Counted from the stretch's first letter, positions 16,732 to 26,271 are shown. The stretch: DNA of 64,000 nucleotides from Shewanella insulae (GCF_009831655.1 NZ_WRPA01000021.1:1-64000); one strand, 5' to 3'. A program made the numbers and translations. Notes: a model not told the origin generated them from the letters alone.

Positions 16732-17043
16732 ATGTACGCTGTTTTTCAAAGTGGTGGTAAGCAGCACCGTGTTGCTGAAGGCCATACTGTACGTTTAGAA
16801 AAATTAGAAGTTGCTACAGGCGAAACTATCGAATTTGACCAAGTTCTTTTGGTTGCAGATGGTGAAACTGTACACGTTGGTGCACCTTTAGTTGAAGGTG
16901 GAAAGGTTGTTGCTGAAGTAGTCAGCCATGGCCGTGGCGAGAAAGTAACTATCGTTAAGTTCCGTCGTCGTAAGCACCACGACAAGAAGATGGGCCACCG
17001 TCAGTGGTTCACCGAAGTTAAAATTACAGCTATCAACGCTTAA
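16732..17043 (+). CDS. rplU: 50S ribosomal protein L21
   Basis: Ribosomal protein L21, 103 residues, an rRNA-binding component of the large subunit. It begins MYAVFQSGGKQHRV and contains the family signature around KFRRRKHHDKKMGHRQ (about residues 77-92). Codon usage is highly biased. It lies 15 bases before rpmA and is divergent from ispB, as in most gammaproteobacteria. Confidence 0.97.
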   Translation: MYAVFQSGGKQHRVAEGHTVRLEKLEVATGETIEFDQVLLVADGETVHVGAPLVEGGKVVAEVVSHGRGEKVTIVKFRRRKHHDKKMGHRQWFTEVKITAINA

Positions 17044-17058
17044 TAAGGGGTCTGACTA

Positions 17059-17313
17059 ATGGCACATAAAAAAGCTGGCGGTTCTACTCGTAACGGCCGC
17101 GATTCAGAAAGCAAACGTCTTGGTGTTAAGCGTTTCGGTGGTGAATCAGTTCTAGCTGGTAACATCATCGTTCGTCAGCGTGGCACTAAGTTCCACGCAG
17201 GTGTTAACGTAGGTATCGGTCGTGACCATACTCTATTTGCACTAACTGACGGTAAAGTTAAGTTCGAAGTTAAAGGTCCTAAGAACCGTAAGTTCATTAG
17301 CATCGAAGCTTAA
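17059..17313 (+). CDS. rpmA: 50S ribosomal protein L27
   Basis: Ribosomal protein L27, 84 residues, whose flexible N-terminus reaches the peptidyl-transferase centre. It begins [16 protein letters not shown], the conserved basic tail, with no leader to be cleaved. Highly biased codon usage and 15-base spacing from rplU indicate co-transcription. A terminator hairpin follows before obgE. Confidence 0.97.
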
Positions 17314-17338
17314 TACTTAGCTACCCAAGCTAGTTTCT

Positions 17339-17363
17339 AAAGCCCTGCCTCTGGTGGGGCTTT
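17339..17363 (+). terminator. Terminator after rpmA
   Basis: Hairpin AAAGCCC (17339-17345) with GGGCTTT (17357-17363), with further inner pairs around a 3-base loop, followed by a short T-rich stretch. It separates the ribosomal protein pair from obgE and may allow read-through. Confidence 0.7.
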
Positions 17364-17527
17364 ATTGTTTATGAAGAATCATTACTGGTGAATGAGCCAA
17401 TATATCGCTCCAGCACCAGTCCAATATTGTCTCTGCCGCTTTGTGCTGGGGCAGTTGCATCATTGTTTTTGGCGGTAAGTTTCGATAGGCAGTATAATCG
17501 GTCTATTGTTTGGCGCCTGGAGTTGGT

Positions 17528-18691
17528 ATGAAGTTTGTCGATGAAGCCGTGATCAGAGTCGAAGCTGGTGATGGCGGTAGTGGATGCGTTAGTTTTCGAC
17601 GCGAGAAGTATGTGCCCGATGGCGGCCCTGATGGCGGTGACGGCGGTGACGGTGGCAGTGTCTATCTGCAGGCCGATGAAAACCTCAACACCCTAATCGA
17701 TTACCGTTTCGAGCGTTTTCATTTTGCCGAGCGTGGTGAGAATGGCCGCGGCCGCGACTGTACTGGTCATGGCGGAAAAGATCTTATCCTCAAGGTGCCG
17801 GTCGGTACCCGCGCCGTCGATGAAGAAACCCAGGAAGCCCTTGGGGATCTCAAGACCCATGGTCAGAAGCTGCTGGTTGCCAAAGGCGGCTTCCACGGTT
17901 TGGGTAACACCCGCTTTAAGAGCAGTACCAACCGCGCGCCGCGTCAGAAGACCCTGGGCACACCGGGTGAGGTGCGTAGCCTGAGACTAGAGCTGATGCT
18001 GCTGGCGGATGTGGGCCTGCTGGGTATGCCTAATGCCGGCAAGTCTACCTTTATTCGCTCCGTATCGCGCGCCAAGCCTAAGGTAGCTGACTACCCATTT
18101 ACCACCTTGGTACCTAACCTGGGTGTGGTTACCCCAAGACCTGGCCAGAGCTTTGTGATCGCCGATATCCCCGGTCTGATCGAAGGCGCTGCCGAAGGGG
18201 CAGGCCTGGGTATTCGCTTCCTCAAGCACCTGGAGCGTTGCCGCGTGCTGTTGCATATTCTGGATATCGAGCCAATCGATGGCAGCGATCCAGTCGACAG
18301 TGCCCGAGCCATAGTGGGAGAGTTGGAGAAGCACTCGCCCCTGCTGGCCAGCAAGCCACGTTGGTTGGTGTTTAACAAGACTGACCTGCTGCTCGAGGAA
18401 GAGCTGCAAGAGCGTATCGATCGCATAGTTCAAGAGCTGGATTGGCAGGGTGAGGTATACTGTATCTCGGCCTACAACCGTGAAGGCACACAGGAACTGG
18501 CACTCAAGCTGATGGACTTCATCGATTCGCTACCAGCAGAAGTCGAGGAAGATCCCGATGCCGAGGTCGAGTTCAAGTGGGATAACTATCATCAGAAGAC
18601 TCAGGAAGTGGTCAACGAAGACTATGATGATGACTTCGACGATGACTTCGATGATGACGACTATGATGTCGAGATCATCTATCAAAGGTAA
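17528..18691 (+). CDS. obgE: Obg family GTPase
   Basis: Essential GTPase that associates with the 50S subunit and coordinates ribosome assembly with stress responses; 387 residues. The glycine-rich Obg fold is at residues 1-158 (DGGPDGGDGGDGG). G1 GMPNAGKS is at 166-173, followed by G3 DIPGLIEGA and G4 NKTD. The C-terminus is a long Asp-rich tail (DDDFDDDFDDDDYD), as seen in Shewanella homologues. ATG 17528 follows GGAG by a good spacing. A TTG at 17510 in frame would place that site inside the gene. Confidence 0.95.
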   Translation: MKFVDEAVIRVEAGDGGSGCVSFRREKYVPDGGPDGGDGGDGGSVYLQADENLNTLIDYRFERFHFAERGENGRGRDCTGHGGKDLILKVPVGTRAVDEETQEALGDLKTHGQKLLVAKGGFHGLGNTRFKSSTNRAPRQKTLGTPGEVRSLRLELMLLADVGLLGMPNAGKSTFIRSVSRAKPKVADYPFTTLVPNLGVVTPRPGQSFVIADIPGLIEGAAEGAGLGIRFLKHLERCRVLLHILDIEPIDGSDPVDSARAIVGELEKHSPLLASKPRWLVFNKTDLLLEEELQERIDRIVQELDWQGEVYCISAYNREGTQELALKLMDFIDSLPAEVEEDPDAEVEFKWDNYHQKTQEVVNEDYDDDFDDDFDDDDYDVEIIYQR

Positions 18692-18726
18692 GTTTATTAA
18701 GTTACCACTTTCATTCTGAGAGAATT

Positions 18727-19488
18727 GTGTACGCCGATACTCAAAATGATATTACCCGGCAGGTAGTCCGGGTTGCTCAACTCTTACTGGCCTATGGTGC
18801 TGAGTCCGAACTCGTCGAAGAGATCAGCCAGCGCCTGGGTCAGGCATTAGGTCTCGCCAGTGTCGAGATCTCCATCTCCTCCAATTCCCTGGTGTTGACC
18901 AGCCTGGTGCACGGTCGTTGTATTACCACGACTCGGCGCATTCGTGAGCATGGCATCAATATGACCATCATCTGCGAGCTGCAGCGCATCTGCCTGCTGA
19001 CAGAGAAGGGGATCTACGGCCTCAACGAGGTGCGCAAACGTGTCTCGCGGATCCAGCCCAAGAGTTATCCTAGGCGTTATCTGGTGCCCATGATAGGCCT
19101 CTCCTGTGGCAGTTTCTGCCATCTGTTTGGTGGCGATACCATGGCCGTGTTGATCACTATCTTTGCAAGTTCAGTGGGTATGTCGGTGCGTCTGGCTATC
19201 GCCAAGCATCATTTCAATCTGTTGGTGAACTTTGCCGTGACCGCCTTTATCACCACGCTAGTGGCGCAGATGGGCTATCACCTGCAGCTGACTGATACGC
19301 CTATGTTACCTATGGCCGCCAGTGTGCTGATGTTGGTACCAGGTTTTCCCATGATCAATGCCATCTCGGATATGGTGAAAGGACACCTTAACGTGGGGAT
19401 CTCCCGTTGGGGGCACGCAACCCTGTTGACTGTCTCGTCAGTTATCGGGATCACCATCGCCATGCAGCTTGGAGGACTCTTTCTATGA
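18727..19488 (+). CDS. yjjP: Threonine/serine exporter family protein, YjjP subunit
   Basis: Inner-membrane protein of 253 residues. A cytoplasmic N-terminal domain (about 1-115; VAQLLLAYGAESELVEE and SISSNSLVLTS) is typical of the ThrE/YjjP family. About five membrane helices fill the C-terminal half. It pairs with the YjjB-like protein encoded next; the two form a split ThrE exporter. In enterobacteria YjjPB has been linked to succinate export, so a dicarboxylate or amino acid is the likely substrate here. The start is GTG 18727. The stop overlaps the yjjB start by four bases. Confidence 0.85.
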   Translation: MYADTQNDITRQVVRVAQLLLAYGAESELVEEISQRLGQALGLASVEISISSNSLVLTSLVHGRCITTTRRIREHGINMTIICELQRICLLTEKGIYGLNEVRKRVSRIQPKSYPRRYLVPMIGLSCGSFCHLFGGDTMAVLITIFASSVGMSVRLAIAKHHFNLLVNFAVTAFITTLVAQMGYHLQLTDTPMLPMAASVLMLVPGFPMINAISDMVKGHLNVGISRWGHATLLTVSSVIGITIAMQLGGLFL

Positions 19489-19955
19489 TGGATCTTCTGC
19501 TGAAACTGCTAAATGATGCGGCCTTCTCGGCCGTCCCTGCGGTGGGATTCGCCATGGTGTTCAATGTGCCTAGACGCTTCTTGCCTTACTGCGCCTTAGC
19601 AGGCGCCCTGGGCCATAGCCTGCGCACCCTGCTGTTACATTTTGGTATGCCGATAGAGTGGTGTACCTTCGCAGCGGCAGCCCTGGTGGGGGTGTTGACC
19701 ATAGGCTTTGCCAAGAAACATCTGGCGCCACCCTTGATGTACGCCGTGGCGGCGATCATTCCCATGATCCCGGGAACCTATGCCTACAACACAGTGATCG
19801 CCTTGGTGCAGCTGTCTGCCCAGTCTGAGGTTAGCCCAGAGTTGACCGCCGAGGTGATCAGCAATGGTTTGAAGACTATCTTCATCTTAGGGGCGTTATC
19901 TGTCGGACTCGCCATGCCGAGTCTGCTCTATTTTCGCACCCGTCCAGTGATCTAA
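19485..19955 (+). CDS. yjjB: Threonine/serine exporter family protein, YjjB subunit
   Basis: Small integral membrane protein of 156 residues with about five helices, the second part of the split ThrE-type exporter with YjjP. Family features include the PLMYAVAAIIPMIPG segment (about residues 85-99). The start is ATG 19485, overlapping the yjjP stop in an ATGA junction with GGAGGA 9 bases upstream. Translational coupling would give equal amounts of the two subunits. ATG 19488 is an equally placed alternative. Confidence 0.85.
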   Translation: MMDLLLKLLNDAAFSAVPAVGFAMVFNVPRRFLPYCALAGALGHSLRTLLLHFGMPIEWCTFAAAALVGVLTIGFAKKHLAPPLMYAVAAIIPMIPGTYAYNTVIALVQLSAQSEVSPELTAEVISNGLKTIFILGALSVGLAMPSLLYFRTRPVI

Positions 19956-19995
19956 TTCTTAACCCTAGAAACGGCATAAGACCGTTGGAGAGCCC

Positions 19996-20478
19996 ATGAA
20001 AATAGCTATGATTGCCGCGATGGCAAATAACCGGGTTATCGGCAAAGATAATCAGATGCCCTGGCATCTACCGGAAGACCTGCGTCACTTTAAACAGATG
20101 ACGCTAGGCAAGCCTGTGGTCATGGGCCGTAAGACCTTCGAATCCATCGGCCGTCCCCTACCGGGCCGCCATAACCTGGTGGTGAGTCGGCAAAAAGATC
20201 TGGTTATCGAGGGGGTGACCTGTGTGACCTCTTTCGAACAGGCCAAGGAAGTGGTTAAAGGCTGTGAGGAGCTAGTGGTGATAGGTGGTGGTCAGCTTTA
20301 CGCCGAGCTATTGCCACAGGCCGATAGCTTGTATCTGACCGAGATCAATCTCGATGTAGAGGGGGATACTCACTTCCCCGATTGGGATGATGGCAGTTGG
20401 CAGTGTCTTAACAGTGAATCACACATAAATGATAAAGGTTTGGAATATCGCTTTATCAATTTGGTGAAAAAATGTTAA
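19996..20478 (+). CDS. folA: Dihydrofolate reductase
   Basis: NADPH-dependent enzyme that reduces dihydrofolate to tetrahydrofolate, needed for thymidylate, purine and formyl-Met synthesis. The 160-residue product matches chromosomal DHFR length. Landmarks are IGKDNQMPWHLPEDL with catalytic Asp28, VVMGRKTFESIGRPLPGR for NADPH, and VIGGGQLY. It is the target of trimethoprim. It lies 40 bases after yjjB and is probably read from the same or a nearby promoter. Confidence 0.96.
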   Translation: MKIAMIAAMANNRVIGKDNQMPWHLPEDLRHFKQMTLGKPVVMGRKTFESIGRPLPGRHNLVVSRQKDLVIEGVTCVTSFEQAKEVVKGCEELVVIGGGQLYAELLPQADSLYLTEINLDVEGDTHFPDWDDGSWQCLNSESHINDKGLEYRFINLVKKC

Positions 20479-20564
20479 CGTAAGGTGATACCCCGAGTTG
20501 TCTTTAGAGTACTGTGTTAGCGGTATTCTACTGAAAAAAATAATAAATATTATAGGAGTACCCG

Positions 20565-20957
20565 ATGCGTTTTTTACCGACTACGTTAGCTGTGGTAATT
20601 GCAGCCTCTGCTTATACCCTTCCTGCACCGGTTAAGGCCAACGATCAGCTCGTTGCCAACATCTGTAACTATGTTCAGGCCGATGATAAAAACCGTTTGC
20701 GTAAGAAATTGAAAGAAGCACGCGTTAAGCTGCGTAACGTGTATGAAGGGCTGAGCTGTAATGGGGACAGTCTGCTGCGTTTCGCCATGAAGAGTGGTGC
20801 CAGCGATGTGGGTGAGTTCATGAGTAAACGTCTCTCTACCAGTGAGTTAAGTGCTAAGGAAGCCGATGGCTTGACCGTGGTGGAATGGGCCGAGGGTAAC
20901 GGCCATGGCGGCAGCCCTATCACTGCAGCGATCAAAGATCGACTCGCTGGCAACTAA
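20565..20957 (+). CDS. Exported DUF3718 protein
   Basis: A 130-residue protein with a signal peptide of about 25 residues ending VKAND, hence periplasmic. The mature part contains ICNYVQADDKNRLRKKLK, VKLRNVYEGLSCNGDSLLRFA and Cys residues at about 33 and 65 that could form a disulfide. This matches my memory of DUF3718, a family found mainly in Shewanella and relatives with no known function. A TAGGAG ribosome binding site precedes the ATG. A strong terminator follows. Confidence 0.72.
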   Translation: MRFLPTTLAVVIAASAYTLPAPVKANDQLVANICNYVQADDKNRLRKKLKEARVKLRNVYEGLSCNGDSLLRFAMKSGASDVGEFMSKRLSTSELSAKEADGLTVVEWAEGNGHGGSPITAAIKDRLAGN

Positions 20958-20994
20958 TCTGCGTAAAGACCTTTAGTTAAGCTTTATTTAGCAC

Positions 20995-21024
20995 AAAAAA
21001 ACCGGACTCGATGTCCGGTTTTTT
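20995..21024. terminator. Terminator between the DUF3718 gene and the chemoreceptor gene
   Basis: Stem ACCGGAC / GTCCGGT extended by a left A-run and right T-run, with loop TCGAT. It sits between convergent stops and can serve both strands. Confidence 0.87.
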
Positions 21025-21044
21025 GATGCCAGTCTGAGATATTT

Positions 21045-23069
21045 TTAGACCTTAAATTCACCCACTGAGGCCTGTAGCTCTTCGGCAAGCTGGGCCACCT
21101 GATGGCTCGACTGAGCCGTCTGATCGGCACCTGTGGCCGTCTCTTCGGAGATCGATGCGATATGCTCGAGTTTCTCTGAGACCTGTTGGCTTACCAGGTT
21201 CTGCTCCTGGGCCGCATTGGCAATATGCGTGCCTGAGTCATGGGCATAGTGCACCGCATTGCTAATGCTCTCCAGGGCAACGTTGGCCTGCTCAGTCTTC
21301 TCTACGCAACTTGTGGCTTGTTGACGGCCCAGCTCCATCACGGAGACGGCCTCCTGAGTGCCCTGTTGCAGCACCTGAATCATCTGCTGGATCTCTTGGG
21401 TCGAGTCTTGGGTGCGTGATGCCAGGCTGCGTACCTCGTCGGCAACAACGGCGAAGCCTCGTCCCTGTTCGCCGGCCCTGGCGGCCTCAATGGCGGCGTT
21501 CAGCGCCAGCAGGTTGGTTTGCTCGGCGATACCTCGGATCACATCCAGAATCGAGCCGATAGAGGCGCTGTCAGAATGTACCTTGTTGATCACCTGGCCC
21601 GCCTTGGCCACTTCGTCGGCCAGCGCCAGAATGGTGCGCTTATTCTCATCGGCGATGGCGCGCATGTGTTGCGCCTCTTCATCGGCCTGTCTGATCTGGT
21701 TTAAGGCCTCATCGGCACTGGTGTTGACCTGCATGGCACTGGAGCTTAGCTGAGTGGTGGCTGTGGCAACCTGATCGACCTGGTTCTTCTGCTCCTGAAT
21801 GCCTGCCGTGGTTTGCGCCGTGATGGCCGAGGTTTCTTCGGCGGCGGCGGCCAGTTGGTTGGAACGGTCCAGGATGCCTTGAATCAGGGTGCGCAGGCTA
21901 TCGACCAGTCGGTTACAGTTGCCAGATAGCTCGGCAAACTCATCATGGCCACTATCGTCAAGCTTGTGGGTCAGATTACCCGACGCCAGGATATTGAGGG
22001 CGTTATTGACCTTATCCAGGGAGTGCTTAAGCGGGCGGATCACCGCGATACTAACCAGCACGGCGACTAGGATGGCAATTAAGACCAATGCCAAGGTCTT
22101 GTAGCTGGCGCTGTCGACCTCGTCGATCGCCTTGACGCTGACTTCCTGAGAGGTAGATTCGATTGCCTTGTTCAGGCTGCCCATGCTCTGGTTGACGGCA
22201 GTAGCGTTGGACTCCACTGTGTTGAGCAATTGCCCGGCCTGCAGGTTAAAATCGAGTTGTTGACCCTTGCGTTTGAGAATCGACTGTGGGCCATTGAGCA
22301 TGGCAAAGACCTTGCCGGCCTCTGTGTTGATATTCTCCAGCATCTCCTCGTCGATAACACCTTCCCAGTGGCGGCCTACATACTCCAGCTTGTTTTGGGC
22401 CTCGCTGATGATGTAGTCGAGCTCCTTGAGGATGGTCTCGTACTTAGACTTTTCTTTGGTGTTGACCAGGTCATAGCTGCTGGTGATCAGGTTGCTGAAA
22501 CTGTTGTCTATGTTACTGGCGGTGGCGGCAATCTCCCGCTCGGTGGGGTCTTCACTCATCTCTAGATCGATAAGGTCTAGTAGCAGGGAGGCGGTATCGT
22601 CAGCCGCGACCTCGAGGTTTTCCAGGCTGTCGAGTAGGGATTCCTGAGTCTGTAGCGACTGTTCTCTGGCCTGCATCATCTTGAGGCTATTGTCGTTGAA
22701 GGCTTGGTAGTTGGCTCTGAGAGTCTTGATCTGCCCCCCAAGATTGTCTCCATGGCCCTGAATGATGCGGTTGAGTTGGTCCAGCTCGCTGAGGAAGCCT
22801 TTGCTTAGGCCGGTGAATTGGTTACGAACCTGAGGCAGTTCTTTGGATTGCTTGCTATGGAAGGCCACCAGTAGCTGCTTTTCCTGAAGTGCAAGCTTCT
22901 GTGTCAGGCCATTGCTGCTTTTTAGGGCTGGAAGGCTGAGCTCTTGCAAAACGAGGGTGCTGCTCTTGATGCTGTCATTGGTGATCAGGGACGCCACGCC
23001 TAAGACGATAAGCAGTAAGGTGACGACACTAAATCCACCGATGACACGAGTGGCGACATTCAATTTCAT
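21045..23069 (-). CDS. Methyl-accepting chemotaxis protein
   Basis: Inner-membrane chemoreceptor of 674 residues. The first membrane helix is near residues 8-28 and the second near 323-343. A roughly 290-residue, mostly helical periplasmic sensor region lies between them. A HAMP domain follows (about 344-397), then the cytoplasmic signalling rod with the conserved tip around EAARAGEQGRGFAVVADEVR (about 527-546) that binds CheA and CheW. There is no C-terminal NWETF-type pentapeptide; the protein ends GEFKV. The ligand cannot be inferred. Single-gene unit next to a shared terminator. Confidence 0.93.
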   Translation of the reverse strand: MKLNVATRVIGGFSVVTLLLIVLGVASLITNDSIKSSTLVLQELSLPALKSSNGLTQKLALQEKQLLVAFHSKQSKELPQVRNQFTGLSKGFLSELDQLNRIIQGHGDNLGGQIKTLRANYQAFNDNSLKMMQAREQSLQTQESLLDSLENLEVAADDTASLLLDLIDLEMSEDPTEREIAATASNIDNSFSNLITSSYDLVNTKEKSKYETILKELDYIISEAQNKLEYVGRHWEGVIDEEMLENINTEAGKVFAMLNGPQSILKRKGQQLDFNLQAGQLLNTVESNATAVNQSMGSLNKAIESTSQEVSVKAIDEVDSASYKTLALVLIAILVAVLVSIAVIRPLKHSLDKVNNALNILASGNLTHKLDDSGHDEFAELSGNCNRLVDSLRTLIQGILDRSNQLAAAAEETSAITAQTTAGIQEQKNQVDQVATATTQLSSSAMQVNTSADEALNQIRQADEEAQHMRAIADENKRTILALADEVAKAGQVINKVHSDSASIGSILDVIRGIAEQTNLLALNAAIEAARAGEQGRGFAVVADEVRSLASRTQDSTQEIQQMIQVLQQGTQEAVSVMELGRQQATSCVEKTEQANVALESISNAVHYAHDSGTHIANAAQEQNLVSQQVSEKLEHIASISEETATGADQTAQSSHQVAQLAEELQASVGEFKV

Positions 23070-23172
23070 AGGGCACTCCGGTTTTTGTTGTTATATCCCT
23101 AATTAAATAACATATTTTCAGGGTAGGGCGGTAAAATCCGCTTATTTTTTATCGGCCAAACTAGCTGTTAGT

Positions 23173-23997
23173 TTAACTCTTTTTTAACTTATTTTGGGTA
23201 ATTTTTTGATTCGATTCAAGATGCCAGAGGGTTAAATATTGTCCCCAACAGCATCCGGTATCCAGCGCCTGCAGTCCTGGCCTATCCACCTGTCCCATCA
23301 ATGCCGCCCAATGGCCGAAGACCAAAGTATGGCGCTCCATGGCTCGTCCCGGCTGTTTATACCAAGGGGTCAGTCCCGTCTTCTCTCCTTCGCTTGGTGG
23401 TAGCTTACAGTCGAAGTCCAATCGACCATCACTGTGCAGAAAGCGCATTCTGGTCAGGGCGTTGATGGTATAGACGAGACGATTGAGTCCCTTCGCTTGG
23501 GGATGCCACTCGCTGATGGAGTTGGTGTACATCCTGGCGATGAGCCCTTCTACGTAGTCATCCTCTGCCAGCGCCTGTTGTACCTCACGGGACTCCTCTA
23601 GGGCGGTCTTGACGTCCCACTGGGGCGGGATGCCGGCGTGGGCCATGAGGATAGCGTGGCTCTCTAGCTCCCGCGCCAGGGGCTGTAGCCTGAGCCAGTC
23701 GATGAGCTGGTTTAGATCCGGGGCCTCTAGCAGGGCGCCCAGGTTATCCTTGGGGTTGACGCGTTTCACCTTGGCGTGTAGCGCCATCAGGTGCAGGTCG
23801 TGATTGCCTAGCACTGGTTTTACCGAACCCTCAAGCCCCTTAAGGTAGCGTAGCGTCTCCAGAGATTGAGTCCCCCTGGCCACCATGTCGCCGACGACCC
23901 AAAGCTCGTCCTTGGAAGGATTGAAGGCCACCTTGGCAAGCAGGGCCTGGAGCTCATCGAAGCAGCCCTGAATATCGCCCACGAAATATGTTGCCAT
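23173..23997 (-). CDS. apaH: Symmetrical bis(5'-nucleosyl)-tetraphosphatase (Ap4A hydrolase)
   Basis: Metallophosphatase of 274 residues that splits Ap4A into two ADP, keeping stress-related dinucleotides and NpnN RNA caps low. The metal-binding motifs GDIQGCFDEL (from residue 7), GDMVARG and GNHD are intact. A TGCCWG-type C-terminal segment (DTGCCWGQYLTLW) closes the domain. It is the last gene of the lptD-surA-pdxA-rsmA-apaG-apaH block, 23 bases after apaG. Confidence 0.95.
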   Translation of the reverse strand: MATYFVGDIQGCFDELQALLAKVAFNPSKDELWVVGDMVARGTQSLETLRYLKGLEGSVKPVLGNHDLHLMALHAKVKRVNPKDNLGALLEAPDLNQLIDWLRLQPLARELESHAILMAHAGIPPQWDVKTALEESREVQQALAEDDYVEGLIARMYTNSISEWHPQAKGLNRLVYTINALTRMRFLHSDGRLDFDCKLPPSEGEKTGLTPWYKQPGRAMERHTLVFGHWAALMGQVDRPGLQALDTGCCWGQYLTLWHLESNQKITQNKLKKS

Positions 23998-24020
23998 AGA
24001 TGCTCTCGGCTCGCTTAAGG

Positions 24021-24401
24021 TTAATGCAGCAGGCCAGGGGCCGCTAGACGGAAGGGGGCGATGGGGGCCTTGAAGGTCTCACCTCGCTTGGTCACCATCA
24101 CATAGTGGCCCTGCATGACGGCAAAGGGGGTCTCGCACACAGTGCCACTCGTGTATTGATAGGCGGTATTGGGTGCGATAGTGGGCGTCTCGCCAACTAC
24201 ACCGGCACCCTCGACCTTGCTTTCATGGCCGTTGGCATCCGTGATGCACCACATGCGGCTCTTAAGGGTGACGTCTTCATCCCCTAAGTTGACTATGGTG
24301 ATAGTGTAGCTGAACAGGTATCTCTCTTCTTCGGGCGAAGATTGCTCTTCGATATAGTCGGTTTTGACCTCAATCCTGATTGAGGATTCGAGTTGTTTCA
24401 T
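24021..24401 (-). CDS. apaG: ApaG protein
   Basis: Protein of 126 residues with a fibronectin-III-like beta fold, always found beside rsmA and apaH; its biochemical role is still unsettled. Family landmarks are YIEEQSSPEEERYLFSYT, EGAGVVGETP, YQYTSG and GHYVM. ATG 24401 (MKQLESSIRIEV) has AGGGA upstream and matches the family start. A longer in-frame start 12 codons upstream lacks one. Confidence 0.94.
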   Translation of the reverse strand: MKQLESSIRIEVKTDYIEEQSSPEEERYLFSYTITIVNLGDEDVTLKSRMWCITDANGHESKVEGAGVVGETPTIAPNTAYQYTSGTVCETPFAVMQGHYVMVTKRGETFKAPIAPFRLAAPGLLH

Positions 24402-24455
24402 TCGGATCCCTAAAAGGTTAACGGGTGGGAGGCGCATGTTGCGCCTCTGTCATGA

Positions 24456-25265
24456 TTAGGCTTGGCGTTTATCGACCAGGTGGTTGGCCATGGCGACATA
24501 TTGTTGCACCGTGATCTGCTCAGGGCGCTTGCTGGCATCTATGCCTAGCACACTGAAGTCGTCATCGCTTAACAACTGCTTGAGATTGTTGCGTAGCGTC
24601 TTACGTCGCATGTTAAAGGCGGTGGTACACAGGTGCCTTAGCAGATCCACATCCTTACAAGGATAAGGCTTATCTTTGTAGGGCACGAGTCTGACCACGG
24701 CAGAGTCGACCTTAGGTGGCGGTGTGAAGCAGCCAGGTGGTACTTCGAGTACCGGCATCACCTGACAGAAATATTGTGCCATCACGGTCAAACGGCCATA
24801 GGCTTTAGTGCCTGGCGCGGCAGACAGTCTCAACACCACCTCTTTTTGCAACATGAAGTGCATATTTTCGATATGCTCGGCAAACTCAAACAGATGGAAC
24901 ATCAGCGGGGTGGAGATGTTGTAGGGCAGGTTGCCAAACACCTTCATCTGCTTGCCGTCCTCGACCAGTTGCATGAAGTCGAATTTCAGTGCATCGCCCT
25001 GATGGATCTCCAGCTTATCCTTGAGAAACGGATGTGTCTGTAGACGCTCGACCAGATCTTTATCCAGCTCGACCACAGTGAGCTTGTCGATGCTTTCGGC
25101 TACCGGCTCGGTAAGTGCCGCCAGGCCTGGGCCGATTTCGACCATCACGTGATCGTTATCGGGCGAGATGGCGCCGACGATACGGTTGATCACATTGCTG
25201 TCGGTCAAAAAGTTTTGTCCGAAACGTTTTCTCGCCGTGTGGCCTAAATGTACTTTATTACTCAT
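24456..25265 (-). CDS. rsmA: 16S rRNA dimethyladenosine methyltransferase
   Basis: SAM-dependent enzyme (KsgA) that dimethylates A1518 and A1519 of 16S rRNA late in 30S assembly; 269 residues. Motifs are RFGQNFLTDSNVI at the N-terminus, the SAM loop VEIGPGLAALT near residue 42, and the catalytic NLPYNIS motif near 113. Loss of this gene gives kasugamycin resistance in other bacteria. Its ATG lies two bases after the pdxA stop, so the two are translationally coupled. Confidence 0.96.
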   Translation of the reverse strand: MSNKVHLGHTARKRFGQNFLTDSNVINRIVGAISPDNDHVMVEIGPGLAALTEPVAESIDKLTVVELDKDLVERLQTHPFLKDKLEIHQGDALKFDFMQLVEDGKQMKVFGNLPYNISTPLMFHLFEFAEHIENMHFMLQKEVVLRLSAAPGTKAYGRLTVMAQYFCQVMPVLEVPPGCFTPPPKVDSAVVRLVPYKDKPYPCKDVDLLRHLCTTAFNMRRKTLRNNLKQLLSDDDFSVLGIDASKRPEQITVQQYVAMANHLVDKRQA

Positions 25266-25267
25266 TA

Positions 25268-26266
25268 CTACTCTTTAAGTGACTCATTCTTGGTGGCTAG
25301 TTCGATAGCCTTGTTTAGCGCGCAGACAAAACTGCCTATGTCGGCCTTGCCTGTGCCGGCCAGCTCCAGGGCCGTACCGTGATCGACCGAGGTGCGGATA
25401 TAGGGCAGGCCTAAAGTGATGTTGACCGAGCTGCCAAATCCTTGTGATTTTAATACCGGCAGGCCCTGATCGTGATACATGGCAAGGATCACGTCGGCAT
25501 CTTCCAGGTACTTAGGTTGGAACAGGGTGTCGGCGGGCAGCGGCCCGACGATATTCATATTCTGCTCGCGCAGCTCGTTGAGCGCGGGGATAATCACATC
25601 TATCTCTTCGCGGCCCAGATGGCCATCTTCACCCGCATGGGGGTTGAGGCCACAGACATAGATCTTAGGATCTTTGAGGGCAAACTTTGTGACCAGATCC
25701 TGATGTAAAATCTTGATGATCTGATGCAGGCGGTCACGGGTGATCGCCTTAGACACATAGGCCAGCGGAATATGGGTTGTCACCAGCGCCACCTGTAGGC
25801 CCGGCGCCGCGAGTAGCATCACCACATCCTGACAGTTAGCCTGATGGGCAAAAAACTCGGTATGGCCGCTAAAGGGAATGCCTGCCTGGTTGATTATCCC
25901 CTTGTGCACAGGACCCGTGACAACGGCATCGAACTCGCCATTCATGTTCTTCTCACCGGCATAGGCCAGGGTATCGATCACATAGCTGCTGTTCAGTTCA
26001 TCGAGCTTACCGCACACCGCCTCGTTGACCAGCGGGAAGGGAACTATGGTTAAGGTACCAGCTTCCTGCGGCTTAGGGGGCTGATTGGGCTGGAAGGGGC
26101 GCAGCTGTATCGGCAAGCCGATCTGCTTGGCGCGACTGGTCAGCAAAGTGGGATCTGCACAAACAACAAGCTCAGCGGGCCAAGCGCGCTGAGCAAGTTG
26201 AATGACTAAGTCTGGACCCACACCGGCAGGTTCTCCCGGTGTGATGGCGATGCGTTTAGTCGTCAA
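25268..26266 (-). CDS. pdxA: 4-hydroxythreonine-4-phosphate dehydrogenase
   Basis: Enzyme of pyridoxal 5'-phosphate synthesis (DXP-dependent route) that oxidises 4-phosphohydroxy-threonine; 332 residues. Landmarks are ITPGEPAGVGPDL at the N-terminus, GPVHKGIINQAGIPFSGHTEF with a metal-binding His, NPHAGEDGHLGREE, and DHGTALELAGTGKAD near the end. The start is TTG 26266, with GAGGT supplied by the last codons of surA. Such a start implies modest, coupled translation. Confidence 0.94.
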   Translation of the reverse strand: MTTKRIAITPGEPAGVGPDLVIQLAQRAWPAELVVCADPTLLTSRAKQIGLPIQLRPFQPNQPPKPQEAGTLTIVPFPLVNEAVCGKLDELNSSYVIDTLAYAGEKNMNGEFDAVVTGPVHKGIINQAGIPFSGHTEFFAHQANCQDVVMLLAAPGLQVALVTTHIPLAYVSKAITRDRLHQIIKILHQDLVTKFALKDPKIYVCGLNPHAGEDGHLGREEIDVIIPALNELREQNMNIVGPLPADTLFQPKYLEDADVILAMYHDQGLPVLKSQGFGSSVNITLGLPYIRTSVDHGTALELAGTGKADIGSFVCALNKAIELATKNESLKE

Positions 26267-26271
26267 TATGA